From an uncultured Bacteroidia bacterium (lineage in GTDB: Bacteria > Bacteroidota > Bacteroidia > Bacteroidales > CAJPTX01), in assembly GCA_938038735.1 (NCBI GenBank), contig CALHSW010000029.1, forward strand, positions 58,102 to 122,101: DNA of 64,000 nucleotides, read 5' to 3'. The notes under the pieces were generated by a model. That model searched no databases. It was not told where the DNA came from and saw only the letters and a list, made by a program, of their open reading frames with translations. A program made the translations under genes and the position numbers. Shown here piece after piece: positions 1 to 7,015 of this stretch (its first letter is position 1; the number at the start of each line of letters is the position of its first letter).

Positions 1-2
1 GA

Positions 3-179
3 CCAGAGAGTGTCAACCCGGACTTGTCAGAGTACATTACAGAGCAGGCAATGGCAGGTCTGTTTAAGCTTGTTGCACAGGAAGAGGCGGCGATACGGAA
101 AAATCCGAAGAAGTACGCATCAGATATAATTCAAAAGGTGTTCGGGTCGCCCGAGGCGAAAACGGCGTTGAATAAATAG
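3..179 (+). CDS. DUF4197 domain protein, C-terminal fragment
   Basis: This is the 3' end of a gene that enters from the left edge; 58 codons are visible before TAG at 177-179. The residues read like the end of the DUF4197 family: a 'YITEQAMAGLFKLVAQEE' stretch, then 'IRKNP' and a final 'KVFG' helix. DUF4197 proteins are Bacteroidota and proteobacterial proteins of unknown function, usually with a signal peptide, which would lie outside the window. The next gene follows after 60 bases. Confidence 0.75.
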   Translation, partial: PESVNPDLSEYITEQAMAGLFKLVAQEEAAIRKNPKKYASDIIQKVFGSPEAKTALNK

Positions 180-239
180 GCACAGAAAAGCTAGCAGTTA
201 CTTGTTGGAATTGATACTGAAAGAAGAGGACTAGGAGCG

Positions 240-1445
240 ATGAATGAGATAAATAGAGTTGGGGAAAGCACGTATTGGATTGGAGTAGAGGATAGGAAGT
301 CGGCGTTGTTTGAGAGGCTATGGCCTATGCCTATGGGCGTGGCGTACAACAGCTATTTAATTCTGGGGTCGGAGAAAACGGCATTGGTGGATGCAGTACC
401 CGATGGTGCCGAGGGGCGTTTCCTTGATCGCATTGCGCATCTGTTGAATGGGAGGCAATTGGATTATTTGGTGATAAACCACATGGAGCCGGACCATTCG
501 GGGAGTATTCCGGGCGTTCTTGAACGTTTCCCAGGCGTGACGCTACTGGGCAACAAACAAACAAAGCGTATAATGGAGGGATACCAGCTGAGCCTTGATC
601 ATTTTCAGATGGTCAGTGATGGGGAGGAGGTTTCGTTGGGGAATATTACTTTGCGTTTTGTCCTAACCCCTTGGGTGCATTGGCCCGAGACCATGATGAC
701 GTACCTGGTAGAGGAGGGGATACTCTTTTCTGGCGATGCGTTTGGGGCGTTTGGGGCGCATGATGGGGCATTGTTTGATGATGAGTATAACTTTGAGAAG
801 GTGCAGGGGGAGATGCGCCGATACTACAGCAACATCGTGGGGAAGTACGGGAAGTTTGTGCAGCGTGCGATGAAGAAGCTGTCGGGGGTTGCGGTAAAGA
901 TGATATGCTCGACGCATGGGCCGATATGGCGGAGCCACGTTGATTGGGTGCTTAAGAAATATGACATGTACAGCCGGCAGGAGGGCGAGCCAGGGGTGGT
1001 GATGGCGGTGGCCTCGATGTACGGCAGTACGATGCAGCTGGGAGAATACATAGCTCGCCGGTTGGCGGTGGAGGGAGTGAAGCGCATTGCGCTGCATGAC
1101 GTTAGCACATCGCATATGTCGTACATAGTGAACGATGTGTGGAAGTATAATGGGCTGGTGCTTGGTTCGGTAACCTATAATATGGGATTGTTTCCCCTGA
1201 TGCAGGCTCTATGCGATGAACTTTTGGGGCTCGGCGTGCAGAATAAGGAGTTGGCACTGTTCGGCTCGGGAAGCTGGGGGGGCGGTTCGCTTGCGCTGCT
1301 GGAGCGTTTCGCAGAGAAGGCGCAGATGAAGCCAGTGGTGGAGTCGGTGGAGATGATAGGGCGGCCATCGGCAGAAGTGTACCGGAAGTGCGATGAGTTG
1401 GCAGCTGGTCTGGCGGAGAGGGTGTTGGCGCAGCGAGAGAACTAG
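240..1445 (+). CDS. Flavodiiron protein (FprA family A-type flavoprotein)
   Basis: A cytoplasmic di-iron/FMN enzyme that reduces O2 to water or NO to N2O, so a defence against oxygen or nitric oxide in an anaerobe. The N-terminal metallo-beta-lactamase fold carries the di-iron ligands H81-x-E83-x-D85-H86, H148, D166 and H226. The C-terminal flavodoxin domain starts near residue 253 with the FMN phosphate loop 'YGST'. The length of 401 residues is normal for the two-domain class and no rubredoxin domain is fused. AGGAG sits just upstream of the ATG. The electron donor (rubredoxin or similar) is not in the window. Confidence 0.92.
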   Translation: MNEINRVGESTYWIGVEDRKSALFERLWPMPMGVAYNSYLILGSEKTALVDAVPDGAEGRFLDRIAHLLNGRQLDYLVINHMEPDHSGSIPGVLERFPGVTLLGNKQTKRIMEGYQLSLDHFQMVSDGEEVSLGNITLRFVLTPWVHWPETMMTYLVEEGILFSGDAFGAFGAHDGALFDDEYNFEKVQGEMRRYYSNIVGKYGKFVQRAMKKLSGVAVKMICSTHGPIWRSHVDWVLKKYDMYSRQEGEPGVVMAVASMYGSTMQLGEYIARRLAVEGVKRIALHDVSTSHMSYIVNDVWKYNGLVLGSVTYNMGLFPLMQALCDELLGLGVQNKELALFGSGSWGGGSLALLERFAEKAQMKPVVESVEMIGRPSAEVYRKCDELAAGLAERVLAQREN

Positions 1446-1451
1446 AGGGGT

Positions 1452-2024
1452 ATGCGAGCCGATACTCTACTTGGTCGTTTCCAAAGGAGTGCCTTATTGC
1501 TGTCGTTGCTGGTGGTAGGTTCTTTCGTGTCGCATGCGCAGCAGCAGTCGCCGCCCACGCCAATGGAGCGATTGGAGAAGGCGCAAGCCCGTGTGGATGA
1601 GGGGAATAGACGGATTCAGGATGCGCTGCAGATGATTTCCGAAGGGGAGGCGATGTATAAGAGTGGAAAGGCTGAGGTGAAAAACTACGAGAAGCAGCTC
1701 AAACAGAGGGAGAAAGCCCACATGCGTGAGGCGAAGGAGTTGTTGCGTCGCGCAGAAACCGATGACAAGGAGGAGCGAGCAGTAGTGCGTGAGGAGATGA
1801 AGGGGGTGAAGGAGAGCTTTCGACGCGATACGCGGGAGATAAGGGGTAGCCTGAAGGGGGCAATGAAAGAGCAACGCAACGGCGAGAAGCTGATGGAGCG
1901 CGGGAAGAAGAAGTTGAAGAAAGCGAAGGGGTTCCTTTCCTCTGCGCAGGCGAAGCTTAAAGAGACGGAGAAGCAGAATAGGGAGCGAGAGGAGAAAATG
2001 CTGTCGGTAGAAGGGCGGCGTTAG
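1452..2024 (+). CDS. Secreted coiled-coil protein, function unknown
   Basis: I do not recognise a named family. Residues 1-30 form a signal peptide ending 'SHAQ', so the protein is probably exported to the periplasm. The remaining 160 residues are almost entirely charged (Lys, Glu, Arg) heptad-like helix with no Cys, consistent with one long coiled coil. It starts 6 bases after the flavodiiron gene stop and is followed 33 bases later by the sigma-54 regulator, so the three may be co-transcribed. The composition gives no catalytic clue; a structural or scaffolding role is only a guess. Confidence 0.6.
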   Translation: MRADTLLGRFQRSALLLSLLVVGSFVSHAQQQSPPTPMERLEKAQARVDEGNRRIQDALQMISEGEAMYKSGKAEVKNYEKQLKQREKAHMREAKELLRRAETDDKEERAVVREEMKGVKESFRRDTREIRGSLKGAMKEQRNGEKLMERGKKKLKKAKGFLSSAQAKLKETEKQNREREEKMLSVEGRR

Positions 2025-2057
2025 GGAGCAATCTAAACGGCAAGAGTAGGGTAAGTA

Positions 2058-3239
2058 ATGGCGAAAAAGGCGGAGAAGAAGGCGAAGGTGGCGCGAATAC
2101 TCGTGGTGGATGATGAGCGGGCAATTCGTGATACGCTGAAGGGGATACTGGAAGACGAGGGTTACGATGTGACGGCAGCGGAGGATGGCGCAGAGGCGTT
2201 GGCGCTGTTTGAGAAGTCTCCTTACGATGTTGTGCTCTGCGATATCAAGATGCCGAAGATGGATGGAGTAGAGGTGCTGGAGAAGCTGTTGGAGCTGGGT
2301 GATGTGCCGGTGGTGATGATTTCGGGTCATGGGACGATAGAGACGGCTGTGGATGCGATGCGGCGCGGGGCGTACGATTATATAGAGAAGCCATTGGACT
2401 TGAATCGGTTGCTGGTGTCGGTTCGCCATGCGTTGGATCGGTCGCATTTGGTACGAGAGACGCGTGTCCTTCGCCAGAAGGTGCATGATTCGTATAGAAT
2501 GATAGGAGAGTCGGCTGCGTTGAACGAAATTCGACGGATGATGGAGCGTGTGGCACCATCACCGGCGAGGGTATTGATAACAGGGGAGAATGGAACGGGC
2601 AAAGAGCTTGTGGCACATGGGATACATGATCTTAGTGCCTGTTCAGGAGGACCCTTCCTAGAGGTGAATTGCGCGGCGATTCCATCAGAGCTTATTGAGA
2701 GCGAACTCTTTGGTCACGAGAAGGGTTCGTTTAGTGGGGCAGACCGACAGCGCATAGGAAAGTTTGAGTTGGCTGATGGCGGTACGCTCTTCCTTGATGA
2801 GATAGGTGATATGAGCCTTAGCGCGCAGTCGAAAGTGCTACGAGCCTTACAGGAAAACAGAATCACCCGTGTTGGAGGGGATAAGGACATTGAGGTGACC
2901 CCCAGGGTGATAGCGGCAACGAATAAGAATCTTCTTGAGGAGATAAAGAAGGGTACTTTCCGAGAGGATTTGTACCATCGGTTGAGCGTGATACTCATTC
3001 ATGTGCCTCCGTTACGTGCGCGAGCTGAGGATATACCGCTGCTGGTAGATTATTTCTTGACGAAATTGGCGGCAGAGCAGGGGATTGCGAAACGTAAGAT
3101 TGCCCCAGAGGCAGTACAACGATTGCAGAGAATGGAATGGAGAGGGAATATTAGAGAGCTTCGGAACGTGGTGGAGCGGTTGACTATTCTCTCCGACGAT
3201 ACCATCGACTTGCGGGATGTGGAGCAGTATGCCCTATAA
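2058..3239 (+). CDS. Sigma-54-dependent response regulator lacking a DNA-binding domain
   Basis: An NtrC/NtrX-type activator. The receiver domain (about residues 13-125) has the acidic pair D18-D19, phospho-acceptor D62 and K111. The AAA+ domain has Walker A at 176-183 ('GENGTGKE'), the sigma-54 contact loop as 'GSFSGA' (223-228, normally GAFTGA), Walker B 'GTLFLDEIGD' near 242-251 and the 'FREDLYHRL' stretch. The protein stops at residue 393, right after the AAA+ lid. The C-terminal Fis-type helix-turn-helix of about 60-80 residues is missing, so it may act on sigma-54 RNA polymerase from solution. A possible partner kinase lies at 45071-48796. Confidence 0.9.
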   Translation: MAKKAEKKAKVARILVVDDERAIRDTLKGILEDEGYDVTAAEDGAEALALFEKSPYDVVLCDIKMPKMDGVEVLEKLLELGDVPVVMISGHGTIETAVDAMRRGAYDYIEKPLDLNRLLVSVRHALDRSHLVRETRVLRQKVHDSYRMIGESAALNEIRRMMERVAPSPARVLITGENGTGKELVAHGIHDLSACSGGPFLEVNCAAIPSELIESELFGHEKGSFSGADRQRIGKFELADGGTLFLDEIGDMSLSAQSKVLRALQENRITRVGGDKDIEVTPRVIAATNKNLLEEIKKGTFREDLYHRLSVILIHVPPLRARAEDIPLLVDYFLTKLAAEQGIAKRKIAPEAVQRLQRMEWRGNIRELRNVVERLTILSDDTIDLRDVEQYAL

Positions 3240-3254
3240 TTCCGAAATGGGGGA

Positions 3255-4193
3255 ATGGCGTTGGATATAACGATATTAGGCAGTGGCAGCGCATTGCCCA
3301 CATCAAGGCGAATGCCATCGGCTCATGCGATTCAGAGTGGAAGCAGAACCTACTTGGTGGATTGTGGGGAAGGAACGCAGATGCGTCTTTTTGGTGCGAA
3401 AATCTCGTTTGAATCGATATCTGCCATCTTTTTAACCCATGCGCATGGAGACCACACGTTGGGATTATTTGGTCTGCTGGCCTCTATGGGGATGCAGCAT
3501 CGGAGGAGTGGGTTGACGGTGTATGGGCCTAGAGGTTTTGAGGAGGTCTTTTGGACGAACGTACACTTCTTTTTGGAGACGGTAGAGTTTGACCTACGCT
3601 ATGTGTCGCTGGATGATGACGATGCGAGGATTGTACATCAAGACAGACAGGTGACGGTGGAGAGCATACCGCTTCGGCATCGGATTCCAACGGTAGGTTT
3701 TGTTTTTAGGGAAAGGGAAAGGCCGTTGAACGTACGCCGTTCGGCGGTAGAGCGATACGGTTTGTCGCTTGAGGAGATTGCATGTGCAAAGCGCGGGGAG
3801 GATGTTTTGCGAGAGAAGATGACGATACCAGCGTCAGCTATAACGTTCCGTCGGCATGAACCCATTAGCTACGCATATATGAGTGATACCCGTTTTAGCG
3901 AGCGGGCGATAGCGATGGTGGGACATGTGGATGTGCTCTACCATGAGGCTACCTACATGGACGATTTGGTGCGTCATGCGAAGGAAACAGGGCATAGCAC
4001 GACGCGTCAGGCTGCGGAGTTCGCAAGGCGGGTTGGGGCTGAAAAGTTAATTGTCGGGCATTTTTCGTCCCGTTACGAAGATGTGGAGCCAGTAATAGCC
4101 GAGGTTAGAAGCTATTTTCCGAAAGCAGAAGCGGCGCAAGAGGGGGATAGGTATAGGATATCGAATTGCAATGGAGAAGAGGAGTCGCTTTGA
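3255..4193 (+). CDS. rnz: Ribonuclease Z (tRNA 3' processing endonuclease)
   Basis: Zinc endonuclease that removes 3' trailers from tRNA precursors. The signature zinc-binding motif reads H62-x-H64-x-D66-H67 ('THAHGDH'), and further ligands are plausible in 'LYHEATY' and 'VGHFSSRY' near the C-terminus. The length (312 residues) fits the short bacterial RNase Z form. The gene begins 15 bases after the sigma-54 regulator. Neither tRNA gene in this window encodes CCA, consistent with a need for 3' trimming before CCA addition. Confidence 0.92.
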   Translation: MALDITILGSGSALPTSRRMPSAHAIQSGSRTYLVDCGEGTQMRLFGAKISFESISAIFLTHAHGDHTLGLFGLLASMGMQHRRSGLTVYGPRGFEEVFWTNVHFFLETVEFDLRYVSLDDDDARIVHQDRQVTVESIPLRHRIPTVGFVFRERERPLNVRRSAVERYGLSLEEIACAKRGEDVLREKMTIPASAITFRRHEPISYAYMSDTRFSERAIAMVGHVDVLYHEATYMDDLVRHAKETGHSTTRQAAEFARRVGAEKLIVGHFSSRYEDVEPVIAEVRSYFPKAEAAQEGDRYRISNCNGEEESL

Positions 4194-4226
4194 GTGCTGT
4201 TTAAAGGTGTTTCATAGAAAAGGGAT

Positions 4227-5588
4227 ATGGAGTCAACTGAGCTAGTAATATTTATAGGTCTACTTGTATTCGTTTCACACCTCTTTACGGGGCTGTTTGA
4301 GAAGAAGAGAATACCAGACGTGTTGTTGCTAATGATTATAGGTTTGATTATAGGACCTATACTCGGCTTGGTGAACGCAGAGTCGTTTGGAGTGGTAACG
4401 GATGTCTTTACTACGGTGACGTTGGTCTTTATTCTTTTCCATGGTGGACTCGACTTGCGCATAACGGCCATGCGCTCTGCGATGAAGGGGACAATGGCGT
4501 TGACGTTAGGTAATTTTTTTGTTACGATGGCGGTTATCGGTTTGGTAGGATGGCTGCTAGTTGACATACCGCCGCTGTCGGCGTTCACGCTGGGTGCTAT
4601 AGTGGGTGGAACATCATCGGCTGTGGTAATACCGTTGGTGCAGTTGTTGCAAATGCAGGACAGTAGTAAGACCATTTTGGTACTAGAGTCGGCTCTATCT
4701 GATGTGCTGTGTATCGTTTTCGTTTTGGCCTTTGCGCAGGCGCACGTGTCTGAGGAATTGAATGTAATGCAGATGGTAGGGAGCATTCTAAGTTCGTTCG
4801 TACTGGCTGGAATTATCGGAATAGCGAGTGCACTGCTTTGGTCGGCGATGTTGGCAAAGGTTAGAACGCTCAAGAATTCAATGTTTACAACGCCTGCGTT
4901 TGTATTCGTAGTGTATGGTGTATCGGAGCTGCTAGGCTTTAGCGGGGCGATTGCGGCGTTGGCTTTTGGGGTTTCCTTGGCGAACATCGATTTGTTTCCT
5001 ATGCGCTACATCCGTAAGATACGCAGGGAGGGTTTGCAAACGTTTAACGATGTTGAGAAGCAATTCTTCTCAGAGCTTGTGTTCCTATTAAAAACATTCT
5101 TTTTTGTCTTCATAGGGGTGTCCATTCGGTTTTCCAATGTGTGGACAATGGTTCTCGGAGTGTTACTTACTGTCATCATTTACATCATACGTATACCAAT
5201 TGTCAAGTTTTCAGTGCGTCAACCTCTGCCGACGTTGGATCTTACGGTAATGGCTGCAATGGTTCCTAAGGGATTGGCTGCGGCAGTATTGGCGGCAGTA
5301 CCTATGCATTTTGGAATGCCTAGCGGGGGGCTGATTAGAGATGTAGTATATGCAGTGATTTTGACGAGTATCGTCTTAACCAGCGTATTGATACCGTTGT
5401 TGGAGAAAGTGCCAATGGTTAGAGCGTTCTACGCAGTGATTTTTAGGCGTAGGAGTGCGTTTACAACGGGCAGAGAGGAGGAAGAGGCAGTAAAGGAAAC
5501 AGAAGAGACGAAAGAAGTAACAACGGTAGAAGAAACTTCGGAACAGCTTGATAAAGAGGTGTCCAGCGAGAAAGGTACGGAAGAATAG
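4227..5588 (+). CDS. Cation:proton antiporter (CPA family)
   Basis: Inner-membrane Na+(K+)/H+ exchanger. About 12 hydrophobic segments span residues 5-410, with glycine-rich helices 'LIIGLIIGPILG' and 'FTLGAIVGGTSSAVVIPL' typical of the NhaP/CPA1 fold. The C-terminus (about 410-453) is a hydrophilic tail very rich in Glu, Lys and Thr and probably disordered in the cytoplasm. No TrkA-type nucleotide-binding domain is present. The substrate ion cannot be read from the sequence. The stop codon is followed by the tRNA-Arg promoter. Confidence 0.85.
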   Translation: MESTELVIFIGLLVFVSHLFTGLFEKKRIPDVLLLMIIGLIIGPILGLVNAESFGVVTDVFTTVTLVFILFHGGLDLRITAMRSAMKGTMALTLGNFFVTMAVIGLVGWLLVDIPPLSAFTLGAIVGGTSSAVVIPLVQLLQMQDSSKTILVLESALSDVLCIVFVLAFAQAHVSEELNVMQMVGSILSSFVLAGIIGIASALLWSAMLAKVRTLKNSMFTTPAFVFVVYGVSELLGFSGAIAALAFGVSLANIDLFPMRYIRKIRREGLQTFNDVEKQFFSELVFLLKTFFFVFIGVSIRFSNVWTMVLGVLLTVIIYIIRIPIVKFSVRQPLPTLDLTVMAAMVPKGLAAAVLAAVPMHFGMPSGGLIRDVVYAVILTSIVLTSVLIPLLEKVPMVRAFYAVIFRRRSAFTTGREEEEAVKETEETKEVTTVEETSEQLDKEVSSEKGTEE

Positions 5589-5623
5589 TAGTTCGTGTGC
5601 ATGCGGAGTGTGAAAATTTATTT

Positions 5624-5631
5624 ACCTTTGC
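5624..5631 (+). promoter_or_regulatory. Bacteroidota -7 promoter element for tRNA-Arg
   Basis: TACCTTTG matches the Bacteroidota primary sigma factor -7 consensus TAnnTTTG. It lies 12 bases before the mature tRNA-Arg start. Confidence 0.55.
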
Positions 5632-5642
5632 AGCCGAAGTGA

Positions 5643-5716
5643 GGCCCCGTAGTTCAGCTGAATAGAACGTCAGATTCCGGTTCTGAAGGTCGTGGGTTTG
5701 AATCCCGCCGGGGTCA
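5643..5716 (+). tRNA. tRNA-Arg (CCG anticodon)
   Basis: All four arms fold by eye. The acceptor is GGCCCCG against CGGGGTC with one G-T pair. The D stem is GTTC/GAAC. The anticodon stem is TCAGA/TCTGA around loop TTCCGGT, which places CCG at positions 34-36. The T arm is GTGGG-TTTGAAT-CCCGC. The discriminator is A5716 and no CCA is encoded. Confidence 0.93.
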
Positions 5717-5855
5717 CTTTTTGGGCGCACCGCGCAACCCACTCTAGTGGAGGCGGTTGATTGCGCATTGGCTTTGCGAAGTGCTATTTATGTCGTTTAG
5801 CTGCGTTCAAAAGCAAGGTTTTTAACTACGTAACACTTAAACATTATAAAAACAG

Positions 5856-6398
5856 ATGAAAAGACGGTTGGTGTTTTTTACGCTGTTAGCAGGCTTTCTG
5901 CTGATGGGTATGGCTGCCAAAGCGCAACCAAAGGCCATTGGCGCAAGGTTCGGTTGGGTGGCTGAGGTGTCGTATCAACACACCTTAGGACCTGGCTTTT
6001 TGGAGTTGGGTTTGGGTATTCCAGGGTATAACGCTGGTATTGCGCTCGACGGAACGTACAATTGGGTAGCCTATCAAAACAACTCCGGGAAGAGGGATCA
6101 CTTCGAGTTCTTTGTGGGTGGCGGTTTAGGTCTTCACACTATTTTTTATCGAGGAGGATATAATTACAGCGCGTATGATCAGGATGGCAACTTGATTGTC
6201 AAAAATCAGCCGGATTGGTATACAGGGGTCGGAGTTGGGCTTATGGGGAGCATTGGCATCCAATACCAATTCTCTTTCCCATTCCAGATTGGCATATCGT
6301 GGCGTCCGATGTTCGGAGGCTACTTTACCAATGGTGCGTCTGGGTTTTACCTCCCAGGCTTATACGATGGGGGCATAGCGTTCCGTTACGTGTTCTAG
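5856..6398 (+). CDS. Small outer-membrane beta-barrel-like protein, unknown function
   Basis: A 180-residue exported protein. Residues 1-23 form a signal peptide ending 'AAKAQ'. The mature part is rich in Gly, Tyr and Phe with alternating hydrophobic strands ('FEFFVGGGLGLHTIFY', 'GVGVGLMGSIGIQYQF') and ends in 'AFRYVF', a terminal aromatic as expected for a Bam-inserted outer-membrane barrel. It stands alone between tRNA-Arg and a strong terminator. No specific family was recognised. Confidence 0.65.
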   Translation: MKRRLVFFTLLAGFLLMGMAAKAQPKAIGARFGWVAEVSYQHTLGPGFLELGLGIPGYNAGIALDGTYNWVAYQNNSGKRDHFEFFVGGGLGLHTIFYRGGYNYSAYDQDGNLIVKNQPDWYTGVGVGLMGSIGIQYQFSFPFQIGISWRPMFGGYFTNGASGFYLPGLYDGGIAFRYVF

Positions 6399-6426
6399 TC
6401 AAGGATTGCTCTTTAGTGTAGAATTG

Positions 6427-6467
6427 AGAGCGCAGAGGCTGCTAAAGCGTAGCAGTCTCTGCGCTCT
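6427..6467. terminator. Bidirectional intrinsic terminator
   Basis: A 17-bp stem (6427-6443 with 6451-6467, one G-T pair) has a 7-base loop and a short T/C-rich tail. It sits between two convergent genes, so it probably stops both. Confidence 0.75.
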
Positions 6468-6475
6468 TCTTATGG

Positions 6476-6844
6476 CTACTTGAATGCGAAGTAGACAGCT
6501 ATAATGAGCAGTAGAAATGCCACGAAGTGGTTCCAACGGAGCGGCTCACCCCGAAAGAAAAGTACTGTGAAGAGGGTGAAAATGGTAATAGAAATCACCT
6601 CCTGCACCACCTTAAGCTGTACGAGGGAGAAGTGGCCCCCATTGCCTATGTATCCGAAACGGTTGGCGGGCACTTGAAAGGCGTATTCAACGAAGGCTAG
6701 ACCCCAACTCATCAGGATGACAACAATGAGCGGCGTTGCATCGGTGAGTACCCTCATCTGTTGCAGCTTGACGTGACCATACCAGGCGAACGTCATAAAG
6801 ATGTTAGAAACCACGAGAAGCAGTACCGTGTATATACCTTTCAT
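6476..6844 (-). CDS. DMT-type small membrane protein (DUF486)
   Basis: A 122-residue integral membrane protein with four predicted helices (about 4-22, 40-58, 75-95, 104-120). The 'SWGLAFVEYAFQVPANR' and 'QLKVVQEVI' stretches are characteristic of DUF486, a four-helix relative of the drug/metabolite transporter superfamily. No substrate is known. It is a monocistronic gene with its own upstream -7 element and converges on the outer-membrane protein gene. Confidence 0.85.
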   Translation of the reverse strand: MKGIYTVLLLVVSNIFMTFAWYGHVKLQQMRVLTDATPLIVVILMSWGLAFVEYAFQVPANRFGYIGNGGHFSLVQLKVVQEVISITIFTLFTVLFFRGEPLRWNHFVAFLLLIIAVYFAFK

Positions 6845-6872
6845 TTCTCAATTATTCTGTTCCTACGAGCTG

Positions 6873-6880
6873 CAAAATTA
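6873..6880 (-). promoter_or_regulatory. -7 promoter element for the DUF486 gene
   Basis: On the minus strand this reads TAATTTTG, matching TAnnTTTG, 28 bases upstream of the DUF486 start codon. Confidence 0.4.
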
Positions 6881-6978
6881 GGGTGAGAAATCGGAAAAGC
6901 GAAGATTTTCATTAGCGTGTTTTGTTCATCTACCGCAGTTTTAGAGCTTTTCGGGGTGATTATGAGAGGAAAATAAAG

Positions 6979-6986
6979 TAAATTCG
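6979..6986 (+). promoter_or_regulatory. -7-like element upstream of the sensor/rarA pair
   Basis: TAAATTCG is one base from TAnnTTTG and lies 29 bases before the GTG start at 7016; a GGAGGG ribosome-binding site lies between them. Confidence 0.35.
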
Positions 6987-7015
6987 CGGCGGTTGTCAAA
7001 GGAGGGTTTCAACGA

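Noticed and set aside
1494..2486. 330-codon minus-strand open frame opposite the coiled-coil and regulator genes
   Set aside because: It is antisense to two well-supported genes, is His/Leu/Arg-rich nonsense and has no ribosome-binding site; it is a shadow of GC-rich coding DNA.
4112..4987. 291-codon minus-strand open frame
   Set aside because: It lies opposite the antiporter gene, has Ser/Thr/Asn-rich composition typical of a reverse-strand shadow, and matches no family.
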